Source: Symbiodinium natans (Eukaryota; Sar; Dinophyceae; Suessiales; Symbiodiniaceae). From it: DNA of 64,000 nt. The stretch's first letter is position 1. The number at the start of each line of letters is the position of its first letter. Under the pieces are notes generated by a model, which saw nothing but the letters and a program-made list of their open reading frames with translations, was not told the DNA's origin and made no database searches. This document shows positions 31,190-41,128 of the stretch, piece after piece. A program made the translations under genes and the position numbers. The stretch is taken from contig CAJNDS010000606.1 in assembly GCA_905221605.1 (NCBI GenBank), positions 1-64,000 on the forward strand, given 5' to 3'.

Positions 31190-32620
31190 CATGGATGGCA
31201 TTGGGCGCGCGCCATCCTAGACCCCCAAGAATTCAGGCGGGGTGGCCGGGCTGGCGTCGCGAGCTGCGCACGCAGACGCGAGAGCGGCTTTCATAGGCAT
31301 TGGCTGGACCTTCGTGCCTGACATTTTTTGAGAAAAGCATGAGACGTGGTAGGCTAGCACATGAGCATGCATTGGCATTGTCGCTGGCAGCGTATGGGCA
31401 TGAGCTATCCTCAGCCCCTAAAAGTCAGGCTGGAAGGCCAGGCAACCGACGTGAGGCGGTTTTCTTAGGCATAGGCTGGACTTTGGTGCTTGACAGTTTT
31501 GAAGTCCTTGTGTTTTGCACAGATGCCCCAAAAGCTTTGAAGCTTCTCCGCACGTTCAGGGGACGGGCTTCACCGCGTGTCAAGGCGAAAATGCATGAGA
31601 AGCGGTAGCCGAAAGCCTAGGCATGGAAGGCATTTTCGAGGGCAGCGTGTGGGAGTGTGCCATCCTAAACCCCGGGGAGCTCAGGCAGGATGGCCAGGCT
31701 GGCGTCGCGAGCTGCGCACGGACGTGAGGGCAGACTTCCTAGGAATCGGCTGGACTTCGTGCCTGAAAGATTTGAAGTCCTTGTGAGTTGCACCGATGCC
31801 CGAAAAGCTTTGAGGCTTCTTCTCATGGTCAGGGGACGGGCTTGACCACTCTCAAGGCGAAAAAACACGAGAAGTAGCAGCCTATACATGGGCATGGATG
31901 GCAGTGTTGCGGGCGGGCGTGGGCGCGTGTCATCCTAAACCCTCAAGAACTCAGGTAGGATGGCCGGGCTGGATTCACGAGCGGCGCGCGCGGACGTGAG
32001 GGCGGTTGCTTAGGCCTTGACTGGACTTTCGTGCCTGAAAGTTTTGAAGTCCTTGTGTTTTGCACCGATGCCCCAAAAGCTTTGAAGCTTCTCCGCATGT
32101 TCAGGGGACGGGCTTCACCGCGTGTCAAGGCGAAAATGCATGAGAAGCGGTAGCCAAAAACCTAGGCATGGAAGGCATTGTCGCGGGCAGCGTGTGGGAG
32201 TGTGCCATCCTAAACCCCTAGGAGCTCAAGCAGGATGGCCAGGCTGGCGTCGGGGGCTGCGCACACGGACGCGAGGGCAAATTTCCTGTTAAGGCAGTTT
32301 TTCTAAGCAGTGGCTGGACCATTTGTGCCTGAAGTTTTGAAGCTGCTAGTGATTGCACTGATGTCTCAAAAGGTTTGAGACTTCACCTCATGGCCAAAGG
32401 ATGGGCGTCGATGCTCAGGAGTGGTAGCAAAATGCATAGGCACAGATGGCATCGCTGTGTACCGCGTGTGGGCAGTGTCATCCTAAACCCCCAAAAACTC
32501 AGGCAACATGGCCGGGCTGGCGTCGCGAGCTGCGCACACGGACGCTAGGGTGATATTCCTAAGCAGTAGCTGGACCATTGGCGCCCGAAAGTTTTGAGGC
32601 TTCTTGTATTTGGCAGATGC
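31190..32620. repeat. Tandem repeat family 2, second block
   Basis: The 270-bp family reappears with units starting near 31210, 31407, 31660, 31930, 32205 and 32479 (GCCATCCTAAACCC...). They are more diverged than the first block. Confidence 0.75.
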
Positions 32621-34391
32621 CTCAAGAGTTTTGAGACTCCGCCTCATGCTCAAGGGACGGGCTTCGAGCGATGCTTTCCGAAGGCCATTTCCTGGGCTAG
32701 AGTTCACCAGTTCTCCAAAGTTTCCCTCCTGCGCTCCTGCCCGTTGCACAAATGTCTCAAGGGCTTTGAGACTTTTCCTCACTGCCAAGGGGGGCATCGC
32801 GCGTGCAGCTAAAACGGGGCCACTCCTTAGGCTGGAGGCGCCAGTTCCCCAAAGGCGTTTCAGGCTCAGGGCTGTGAAGGGGGCTTGGCTGCGGAGGCTG
32901 GGTATTGGCGAGTTCGCCCAGGCATACATCGTAGGCTGTGTGCCTGCAAGGTCAGTAAGAAGGCTTAGCTTCCTGGCGCGCTCGATTTCTGGGAGTCCTT
33001 GTCCTGCCCTGCTGGCTGTTGAGGAGCATACCTAGGGCAGGATTTTGCATGAAAAGCAAGGCCAACGCAGGCAGAAACAGCATTGCTGGTGCTTTGATGT
33101 GCCTGCGTGTCATTTTATCCCTGAAGGCAGCGCGCTCGATGTCTGGGAGCCTTGGCGCTGTCAGGCTAACTTATGGGCACCATCCCTGGGGGGAAGATTC
33201 TGCTTGAAAAATGTAGGCAGACGCAGGCAGAAACGGCGTTGCTGCGTGCTTTGTGGCTGCGTGTGATTTTGAAACCCCGAGGGGTGCTATGGGCTGCGGC
33301 CTGAAGCTGAAGGCCGAGATAACAGCCTGAGTTGCTTGAATAGCAGTGGCTTGGGGCCGAAGGCGGAAATCAAGGGGTTTGGCTGGCCCGTAGGCCTCGG
33401 GCTGAGGCTCGAGGCTAGATCTTGCCCCCCTTGACGCTGTGGCCTAAAGCTGGCGGCTAACGTAGCAGCTTTGGCCTCCTTTGAGGCCTCGTCTCAAGGC
33501 CGCAGACTGTGATGAAGGCTGGCTTGGCTGGAGGCTGCGGGCGAAGAAAAGGGGCGGGCCCCCTTAGGCTGCAGCATAGAAAGCGCGGCCACCCTTGAGG
33601 CTGTGGTGGCGTGTGCCAGCGCTTCATCCCAAACCCCTATAAGTTAAGCAAACAAGGGGGGCATGGGGGGGGGAGGCTGCCATCACATGCTGCGTGCGCA
33701 AGTGCTGGACCTAGTTGCGGCTTGTGCAACTTTACGCAACTTCCCTGTTTTGATTATTGGGAAGAGCTTGCTTCTCATGGCGCAGAGATTTTTAGGCGAG
33801 GGCCTGCAGCTCATAGCAGGGTGGCAACGTTGGAGCACGGAGGGGCACTCGGCGAGGCAGCGTTGCAAGAGGGCAATGCCGAAACCCAAGCTGAGGAGGC
33901 AGGGCCTGTGTGCACGCTCCAGTCTTTAAAGCCTCGGTGTTGGCAGGTCTAGCTTTGAGGGGTATCACCTGAAGGAAGGCCTGCGGGAGTGCCACTCCCC
34001 AAATAGGGCTTAGAGTTGTCCTCCACGCGGTCGTTCTCGTTGTTGGTGATGCTGAGGTAGTCGTCGCGAGCACCTGGCGGGAGGGTAGGGGCAGAAATTA
34101 TGGCCTGCGTATGTTACGCGGCAAAAGGCCGAGATCACACGCTCTGCGCTTGTGTGAAAAATTCACGCTGAAATCGGCCCCGATGGGGCTGCGGCCGCAG
34201 GACCAACGCAGAGGGGCTGGGTAGGTTTCGCTCATCTTGGGCAGGAGATGCTACGCAAGCATCCTGGGCGTATGAGTCATCTCCAACATAGCTGTTATTC
34301 TGGCGTGGGCTAGGCAGGCGTCGGGGAGGCATGTCGCGTAGGACTGCTCAACTGAGATGCTTGCACAATCATCCGAGGTGGATGGGCTATC
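32621..34391. other. Repeat-derived GC-rich sequence, no gene seen
   Basis: Fragments of families 1 and 2 (32978, 33127) and GGCTGAAGGC-type phrases continue to about 33600. The remainder to 34391 has no recognisable coding motif. Confidence 0.45.
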
Positions 34392-35413
34392 TCAGTGGCC
34401 GAGGCAGGGCAGGATGCGGGAGGCTGGCCTGGATCTGAAAATAGGCCTTGGCAGCGGGGCAACGAGGCGAGGGTCCTCTAGGTGTAGAATTTCTCTACGC
34501 AGCAGGGCGTGGGGATTGGCCTCCTCCCACCTGTTTGCTGGGACCTGGAAGGTACGTAGGGCCTGAAGATGTGCATTGTAGGGCAAGATGGCAATGCGCT
34601 TGAGGGTATTGATTTGGGAGGGCATGGGCCTCAAGGCTTCTCTAAGATAAGCCAGTTCTGCTTCTGTGCGAATGCGGTAGGCCAAAAAATCGGCAGAGGT
34701 GCTATCGAGTTCGTGCCTGAGATCGGTGTAGGCCTGTTGGGCAAGGGCCAGGCTGGCACGTGTTTCCTGCAATTTGGCGGAAACTGCATGCAACTCTAAG
34801 CGCCTGGATTCTGCTGTTTGCATAAGGGTGCGGCTCAAGGCATCTTGGCAGGCCAGGTGGTTGTGCATGTATACAAGCAAGGACCTTCTGTATTGCAGGT
34901 CATGAGGCTCGTTGGGCGTGTCGGCCGACCTGGCTGCACCCGGCTGGGGCGAAGGTGGCAACGTCTCTGCTGAAGGCATGAAGTCATCAGGCGCAGAAGG
35001 CGAGTCTGAGGCTCCAAGAGGAGTAAGACGCTTAGCTTCAACAAAGTGTTCGGCGGGGCCCATAGGCTCGTCCAATGTAGTAGTCGAGCTGGAGGCTCCA
35101 AGAGGAGTGGATCTCCTAACTCCAAGATGGGCTCGGATGGGCCCGTGTGCGCATCCATTGTAGTAGGCAAATCTAAAGCTCCAAGAGGAGTGTGTCTCGC
35201 AGCTCCCGAAGCGGAGGCCTCTGCAGTAGGCGTAGAGTGGTCATCTCGGGCAGGATGTGCAAAGAGGGCCAGTCTCCCCTCATGCAAGTAGACCAGCTGT
35301 TCCCAAGTGCCGACGTAGTCGTGACGCCCATCATCAAAGGCACTGCGAACCTCTGTGCGGATGGGCATGTTTGCGCGATAGGCCATGGCAGGAAAAGGCA
35401 GGCTACGAAACAC
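34392..35413 (-). pseudogene. YRE-3 ORF1: Pro-rich protein with coiled coil, frameshifted
   Basis: Starts MFRSLPFPAMAYRAN at 35413, just inside A1, and shifts frame near 35110 into the frame ending at 34392. The middle has short repeats of TPLGA-x-DLP type. The C-terminal 150 residues are Leu/Ala/Arg/Glu-rich with heptad spacing (ESRRLELHAVSAKLQETRAS), suggesting a coiled coil. The position would correspond to the leader part of the recombinase gene or to gag in its relatives, but no similarity to either is visible. Function unknown. Confidence 0.5.
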
Positions 35414-35469
35414 CGGGGTTACAGGGCCTGGAGGCTCTAGAAAGCACTAACAGCGTAGAAGGCCTTGAC

Positions 35470-35621
35470 CGAAGAAAGCAGAAGGCCCCACCTAGGGGTT
35501 AGGTCAAGGCCAGCTGTGAGCCGGAGATGCTCCAGCTGTGCAAGGCATGCCTGGGCAAAATGCAAACGGCGGTGCATGATTCACTTGTGGGAAAACACAC
35601 GGGAACCAAAAACCCGAAGCG
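35470..35621 (-). repeat. YRE-3 split direct repeat A1
   Basis: 152 bp, same as 23113-23264. It forms the right edge of YRE-3; the YRE-2 methyltransferase frame resumes at 35622. Confidence 0.88.
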
Positions 35622-36539
35622 AGCCAAGGCCAGAAGTTTATCAGAAGTCTCATCGTGAAGAAGGTCCAAACCTTCTCCAAAAAGTGGATCAACTGCAAGA
35701 CAAGGAATACCCAGCGCACGTACCGCCGTGGAGAAAGGAGCCGAAGAGCCACAGCAGAGGTCCAGGAAAAGCTTTGTATCTGACGCCAAAGGCACTAGCG
35801 ATGGCGATGGTGAAAGTGCCGCCGAAGATGTGGTCTCAGCCCCAGGGAATGGAAAAGATAGCGACTGCAGCTGCAATAATTCTTCGGATGACGCAGATTG
35901 GAAAACTTGCGGGGTGTACGCGATCAGCACCCATCGATCTCCAACCCACTCAGAAGAACCATGAAGAAGACGTGGGTTGAAAGAAAAAGGCTTTTCGTGA
36001 ATGTTCACCAGGCCGCCGGAGCAATCCAGGGACTGGGAAGATGGGGGAGGTGCGGGCTGTTCCAATGCACCCTCCAACCAAAGAAGGCCACCAACATGTT
36101 GGCCCAGAGAAAGCACATGGTTTTCAGAGCCGTACAAATTCCCTGAATCACTGTGTAGCTTTGCAAAAGAGTTATGGGACACGCAAACCGAAGCCCAACT
36201 CTTCCCAGGGAAAGCTCGCCTTAAACAAAGGTTGATGAAAGAGACAAGCTCTGGAAAATCCCAAGTCAGATTGCAAATGCCGACCTGTGTCCCTGAGCGG
36301 TATCCAAAGTTGAGATAAGCTGAAGAGTCTGTGGACTGAACCACATGCTCACGCCTCGAAAAGTTCAAATCGCCCAAAAATGCCACCAAGACCGAAAGTA
36401 ATGCCGCAAAAGAAAAGTCGCTTGCACCAAGGAAATTGGCCAGCAGATCCTTAGGATTGCTGCTCGAAGGTAGAGCCGCCCCTGCAAGAATGTCGCCTGT
36501 ACACAAGAGTTGTGAGGACTTTGAAGGAGCTGAAGCCAC
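35622..36539 (-). CDS. YRE-2 pol N-terminal part: dioxygenase-like domain and first half of methyltransferase-like domain
   Basis: The frame (346 residues including about 41 read into YRE-3) begins just after gag. Around residue 128 lies LHSDSGN (HxD), then VGGLLWLEG. Near 191 comes LLHGSSEWVGDRWVLIAY with the distal His and Arg, matching the spacing in YRE-1 and YRE-5. Near 261 comes FLDLCCGSSAPFS, with GIPCLAVD, the nucleotide/AdoMet-binding motif I and acidic loop of a methyltransferase. The frame is cut at DKLLALA by YRE-3 and continues at 22749. Interpreted as a 2OG-Fe(II) dioxygenase-like module fused to a C5-type methyltransferase; activity unknown. Confidence 0.68.
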
Positions 36540-36551
36540 ATCACATGATAG

Positions 36552-37898
36552 TCAGTGAGGAGTTGCCCGGTGCTGAGTTGCACTATGCTTCCCACCGCAA
36601 GGGGCGCCGTCCTGCTTGGCAACACAGCAAACATGGAGAAACTTGCAAGCGGGTCGCTGGCACCCTGAAGGCAGATTGTACTGAACACAAATCTTCTGGA
36701 CCTCGTTGTTGCGCACGATCTCTGTTGCCCAGGGTGTGCGTTCCTTGCCTGAAAAAGCTTCTTTAAGGCCAAACCCCCTACCCTTACCCTTAGGTTTGCC
36801 GGGAGGCTTGCCCTTGAACCCGCCCTTGCCCCGAGAAGGCTCAAACTTCGGAATCCAAGGACGAGCTTGAAGCATTGAGGACAGCTCGTTTCGGACCTCC
36901 ACAACTTCAGAGATCGCGTCGTCAAGCTGCCAGCCATGAGCAAGCAAATCACCTATCACTTCCCAAGCTCGACGATCTGCATTCATCGCCTCCTGAACAT
37001 TGACAGAGCGCAAGCCAGAGCCATTCTCGAAGCGCTGCAAGGCCAACTTCAAGAAACGCTTCTCATAGAGGCGAAGGACGCCAAGATGCGCACCTTCCAC
37101 CAGGGCTATGGCATTGGAGTGAATTGAGAGCACAGAACGAAGGATGCCTTCTGATGCTGGGTTGTTGCCATGTGGAAGGTCCCGGACAGGCACTTCGTCC
37201 ACGAAAAGATTGTCAAGCTTAGGCAGCTTACTCGGCCGTTGAAGCTGGGAGGCGTCAAGCTGAGCTTGGCTCATACGCCAAGCCCAAGGAATCCACTGCC
37301 ACTCCTTGTTTTTGACATAACGATGTGCCAAAGCTAAAAGCCGTGAACTCGGCATCGATTCACTGTCCAGTATTTCGGAAGGATAAGACTTCTCGAAGCG
37401 ATCCCGAAAAGAGCGTACAACGGCAGCATCCAGCTTGGGTGGAAAAGTCTCCGCCCACGTACTTGTCGAGGAAGTAGTGGACAGTGGTTGCGTTGCATTC
37501 ACCGCAGGATTTTCGGCTGGTACTTCAGGTGCAGAGCAGTGCTGCCAAAGACGACGAATCTTGGCACGAACCACGAACTCATCTTCGCTGTAAGAAGCCA
37601 ATTCCAAAGAAGCAAGGAAGTGATTCAAGTCTGTAAGATCTGTAGCCACAAGCCCGAAAAGCTTGGGCGTAAAGTTGCCAATCACAGCGTGGAGCTCCGA
37701 CGGGATGTCGAAAGAAGCCAGAAGAGCTGGCATGTCATCCTCGACCACATCGAAACCTAGACTTGTTGCCAATGAAGCCATGCAGGGCACTGATTGCAAT
37801 GAAGCACCAAAGCCTATGCGCGCAGAGCCGCACCCAAACGGAGGGTTCAGAAGGTTTGCTGAAGCGCCTCTTGTTGCAGAGGAAGCGGAAGCGATCAC
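36552..37898 (-). CDS. YRE-2 gag-like protein with CCCH zinc finger
   Basis: A 448-residue frame, probably beginning at an internal Met (MASLATSLG, about residue 40) or at the first Met. The body has a WQWIPWAWRMSQ block and helical charged regions. A basic Lys/Gly-rich linker (GKGGFKGKPPGKPKGKG, near 365) precedes the finger C-x8-C-x4-C-x3-H (ICVQYNLPSGCQRPACKFLH), followed by more Cys and His. It stops 13 nt before the pol Met. A CCCH finger points to RNA binding. Uninterrupted in this copy. Confidence 0.68.
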   Translation of the reverse strand: MIASASSATRGASANLLNPPFGCGSARIGFGASLQSVPCMASLATSLGFDVVEDDMPALLASFDIPSELHAVIGNFTPKLFGLVATDLTDLNHFLASLELASYSEDEFVVRAKIRRLWQHCSAPEVPAENPAVNATQPLSTTSSTSTWAETFPPKLDAAVVRSFRDRFEKSYPSEILDSESMPSSRLLALAHRYVKNKEWQWIPWAWRMSQAQLDASQLQRPSKLPKLDNLFVDEVPVRDLPHGNNPASEGILRSVLSIHSNAIALVEGAHLGVLRLYEKRFLKLALQRFENGSGLRSVNVQEAMNADRRAWEVIGDLLAHGWQLDDAISEVVEVRNELSSMLQARPWIPKFEPSRGKGGFKGKPPGKPKGKGRGFGLKEAFSGKERTPWATEIVRNNEVQKICVQYNLPSGCQRPACKFLHVCCVAKQDGAPCGGKHSATQHRATPH

Positions 37899-38285
37899 TC
37901 AAACGCAAAACGCGCACATGCACATAGGGAGCTATTGCAGACCCGAAAGTTTGTACCAATCATTGGAGCCTAAGAGAACAAAGGAACCACAAGAGGAGAT
38001 ACCATCAACCTATGCAACATGCAGCAAATGTACGCAAGAAAGTTACCTCAAGGGAAACTATCTGCAACGCTGAGAGCAGAGGCCCAATTGGCCAAGCGTG
38101 TTTCTGGGACGAAACAGGGAAGCTTGTGCTGAGGTACCTGCACCCCGCTCTGAAGAAGCTTGACGCATGCATGCTATCCTCGCGCACGCATCCCTCACAT
38201 GTGCTTCCCCGACTGAAAAAGCGCTCTTGAAGCTATAGAAAAACTAGAAGCCTATGAGGCAGCGAAAAGTAGGACCTTTTGCATT
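37899..38285. other. Spacer between YR gene and gag of YRE-2
   Basis: No gene recognised. Likely leader of the gag-pol transcript. Confidence 0.4.
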
Positions 38286-40631
38286 TCACGCCAAAGGAAG
38301 CTCAAAAATCTTCATACAAGCGGGGCGTTTGCAAAGGCGCCCGCCAGCGGGGAGAAAAGCCACTGATTCCAGTCGAGCGGAACGAACGCCGCAGGCCGGC
38401 AGCATGTCTTTAGCTGGGTCCCCAGCGTGGTACACACCGCTTGGAGCCTTCCAAACGCATAGCTCCTCAGGAGCGCCCAGATCAAGCAGCGCAGGAGGCA
38501 CCGATTCCTCATCAGACGAAGAAGCAATGCCCTGTTCTGACGAAACTGTTGACTCCGGAGGCCCCGTTGAGCTCATTGCGACAGAGCAAGACGCCTGCTG
38601 CACAGCACCAGTCTCCGAAGATGATGGCTGTGCCGTTGCGACCTGACCATGCTGCTCAGAAGAACGAGGCGCAAAGAAAGGATGAACCGCAGCAGGTGGT
38701 ACGCAAGAGAGAATGGTACAAGCCGGTTGCTGCACTGGTGGAGCCGCACCACGAAGCATAGTAATGCGAGGCAACCAGCCACTCCTCAAAGCATCAAGGA
38801 CACTGCGTTGAACCTGCAGCGCATAGTGAACGTCGTCTCGACTGTACAGTTTCGTCATGCGATGATGGCCTTGAAAAGCACGAAGGAATTCGGAAACGTT
38901 CAACTGTATGGCCATGGAAAGAACTGTAGCCTTGGCACTGTGAAGTGTAAACTCCTGGATCTGAGACGCTCCAAACAACCCAGATTTCTGCAGGAGTTCC
39001 CTAAGAGCGCGCAAAGAAGCTGCGTAAGATAGTGGCTCGAACATACCATCTTGCCAGCTGAAAAACAGGACATCAGGGGTAAAGTCTGGCAAGACTTCAC
39101 GAACCTCACTGAAAACTTCGCCAAGAAGCCAGACCCAGTGGTCCACCCAAGAAAAGCCTGAACTGGCCTGAATGCCTTCACGCCATATTGCGAAAGGCAT
39201 GCCCTGTGTAGACACCTTCGTCCTGACAGCAGTTGATCGCAGTGTATCGATGTCCAAGAAAATAGCATCCCAGAGGACCGACTGTGCATCACTCCATCGA
39301 AGACTTGCGTAGATGCAAGTAAGAATTGCTCCCGAAAATAACCTGTAAAAGCGTGGAAAGATGTCCCCCTGAATCACGACGGCCTCAAGAAAGGCAATGA
39401 AAGCTGCAGGAAACGGCACAGACTCTCGACGAGGACCAGGACGTCGAGCCTCCAACGCTCGAAACATCGGCGATGCCAAGTCGGGCCAGGGCAACTCGAA
39501 AAGTTTCTTAATCCAACGCAGAGCCTTGAGAACATTCACTGGAGCAGTAAGCGGGCCTGAAGGTTGCCTGGCCAAGACCGCAAAAGCGTCCAGGAACATG
39601 AACAATTCGAAACCTCCACAGACAGTACCATGCAGCTCCTCAAAAACTTGCAAGAAACGCAGCAAAGATTGGCAATACCGCATGCATGTCGATTCACTGA
39701 CAGACTGAAAAAGACGATCAAGAATCTGACTTGTCTGAACTGCCTGATGAGCTTGCTGCAGCACGGGAGAAATTGCAAGAAAGATGCCCACAAGTGTGTC
39801 CCAAAGAGCTGCAGCACGTAGTGACATCGCTGCTCGCACAGATTGCTGTGTCACCAACGATGAAGCTTTGCCCTCTGTTCGCCTTGTAGAAGCCTGTCCC
39901 GACCGTGACTGCAAAGGCAAATAGAAAGAAGATGCATTTGGCGCCCCCTTGACACTGTCGTGTGAAGCAGCGTCCGAAGATGCAAGAGCCGAAGGCCCCA
40001 TTGTTGTATCTGAAGCACCTGAAGCCGTGAGAACCTGACTGTGCGTTCCTGTGGGCACTCGGCAATGTGTGGCGTAAGCAGATGCACGTTTAGGGCAAGG
40101 CTTAGGGGAAGGGGAAAAAGCTAACCCTGGGCGCGCGAGCTTACCCCCAGACATAGGTCTAGGTGGGGGTGGATCCGAAAGCACATCTGCTAGCCGCTTC
40201 CGTGCAGGAACCCTAGGCTGAACCCGAACAGACCCGGAAGACCCTGGACGAGCCCCTGGGAAAGCTTTCGCAGTAACCCCCAGCCCCCGACCCAGAGAAG
40301 GGGCCGTGCCGCAAGAGGGAGCTTTAGGAGTCGCCTGCAAAGGCAAAAGCACTGTCGTTGGCGGTGACATAGTCGGCGGAATATTATGAAATTGGGGAGG
40401 AACCAAAGCAGCTGCATGTAAATCCGCTTCAGAAGATTCTTCCAGAACAGCATCTGAAAAACCAGTCGATCCATGTACTGAAACTGCTGAAATGCAAGCC
40501 GCTGCAGGAAGATTTGCCAACGAACTGACCGTGGACTGCCAACGCTTACGAAAGCCCCTTGCTCCAGACTGAGGAGTAGAACCACCAAGCTCCCCATCAG
40601 AAGTGGAACCCACATTTGCAGACTGTTCCAT
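38286..40631 (-). CDS. YRE-2 tyrosine recombinase
   Basis: A single open frame of about 780 residues from MEQSANVGST; an upstream Met at 40673 is possible but adds a hydrophobic, unlikely leader. The N-terminal 270 residues are low-complexity, Ser/Pro-rich. The recombinase core has Arg in YASLRWSDAQS (near 445), the box-B variant HSAKATVLSM (near 565, Lys where most enzymes have Arg) and GHHRMTKLYSRDD with the nucleophilic Tyr (near 596). After an acidic linker the tail carries the Cys/His module also found in the other elements (YHAGDP...ACG...C-x4-C). It would recombine circular cDNA with the target. This is the only uninterrupted recombinase frame of the HSxK type in the window. Confidence 0.8.
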   Translation of the reverse strand: MEQSANVGSTSDGELGGSTPQSGARGFRKRWQSTVSSLANLPAAACISAVSVHGSTGFSDAVLEESSEADLHAAALVPPQFHNIPPTMSPPTTVLLPLQATPKAPSCGTAPSLGRGLGVTAKAFPGARPGSSGSVRVQPRVPARKRLADVLSDPPPPRPMSGGKLARPGLAFSPSPKPCPKRASAYATHCRVPTGTHSQVLTASGASDTTMGPSALASSDAASHDSVKGAPNASSFYLPLQSRSGQASTRRTEGKASSLVTQQSVRAAMSLRAAALWDTLVGIFLAISPVLQQAHQAVQTSQILDRLFQSVSESTCMRYCQSLLRFLQVFEELHGTVCGGFELFMFLDAFAVLARQPSGPLTAPVNVLKALRWIKKLFELPWPDLASPMFRALEARRPGPRRESVPFPAAFIAFLEAVVIQGDIFPRFYRLFSGAILTCIYASLRWSDAQSVLWDAIFLDIDTLRSTAVRTKVSTQGMPFAIWREGIQASSGFSWVDHWVWLLGEVFSEVREVLPDFTPDVLFFSWQDGMFEPLSYAASLRALRELLQKSGLFGASQIQEFTLHSAKATVLSMAIQLNVSEFLRAFQGHHRMTKLYSRDDVHYALQVQRSVLDALRSGWLPRITMLRGAAPPVQQPACTILSCVPPAAVHPFFAPRSSEQHGQVATAQPSSSETGAVQQASCSVAMSSTGPPESTVSSEQGIASSSDEESVPPALLDLGAPEELCVWKAPSGVYHAGDPAKDMLPACGVRSARLESVAFLPAGGRLCKRPACMKIFELPLA

Positions 40632-41000
40632 AAGAAAAGAAAGAAGCAAAACTGATTTGCCCAGAAGAATCAAGAATGAGGAACCTCACGCCAAGCCGTA
40701 AGAACTGCCCGGAGAAAAGCGGCTGCTGGCGCTTGCCGAGGAACTATCAGGCAAAACCAGCTCGGGAGGCAGCTCTTCCATTCGGCGCAAGGCTCCCAAA
40801 GGATGCCTAGAAGAACGTGTCCTAGTAAAGACATGTGCCTGCAAAAAAGCGGTAAACATTGAGTCTCAGGTAGACGATGAGCTGTGGCTGAATTCCCAAA
40901 AACCAAACTGAGAACGGGGCCCAGTTGATGTTTTCTGACAGTTTTGCTCGGCAAACGCCTGAACATTGCTGACAGTTTTGCTCGGCAAACGCCTGAACAT

Positions 41001-41128
41001 TGCTTTGAACTGGACACCAAGCGCATGACATGTTCGAGCAGCTGGTGCTAAGAAATAGGAAGCAAAGATACCCCAAAGTGCATGAAAAGGCGTCGTGTAA
41101 AACATCTGTGAGTAAACACACGAACAGT
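41001..41128 (-). repeat. YRE-2 split direct repeat A1
   Basis: 128 bp equal to 19533-19660. Just inside, a 34-bp segment (TGACAGTTTTGCTCGGCAAA...) is tandemly duplicated (about 40936-41003). Confidence 0.85.

Larger units (their letters stand above)
22750..35621 (-). mobile_element. YRE-3: 12.9-kb split-direct-repeat element nested in YRE-2 pol
   Basis: On the minus strand: A1 (35621-35470), an ORF1-like coiled-coil gene (35413-34392), about 9 kb of tandem repeats, RT/RNase H remnant (24824-23548), B1 (23465-23265), A2 (23264-23113), a 162-bp spacer, B2 (22950-22750). The repeats are identical in the bases compared. Removing 22750-35621 rejoins the YRE-2 methyltransferase frame exactly, with no target duplication (only one G is shared). 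The RT lacks its N-terminal part and active site, and no recombinase is seen, so the element is non-autonomous. Confidence 0.85.
19264..41128 (-). mobile_element. YRE-2: YR retroelement with split direct repeats, interrupted by YRE-3
   Basis: On the minus strand: A1 (41128-41001), YR gene (40631-38286), gag (37898-36552), pol N-part (36539-35622), nested YRE-3 (35621-22750), pol C-part with RT/RNase H (22749-19917), B1 (19825-19657), A2 (19660-19533), B2 (19428-19260). CAGT is found at both ends (19260-19263 and 41125-41128) and at the A2/B1 junction (19657-19660). This is what recombination of a circular intermediate with a CAGT target would leave. The element sits inside gene H. Without the nested insert it is about 9 kb, the same size class as YRE-1. 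The methyltransferase part of pol has frameshifts. Confidence 0.85.

Noticed and set aside
22750-35621. Reading the flanking repeats as LTRs of an LTR retrotransposon
   Set aside because: The repeats are split (A-B order differs at the two ends), lack TG...CA ends and have no target duplication, which fits a YR element and not an integrase element.
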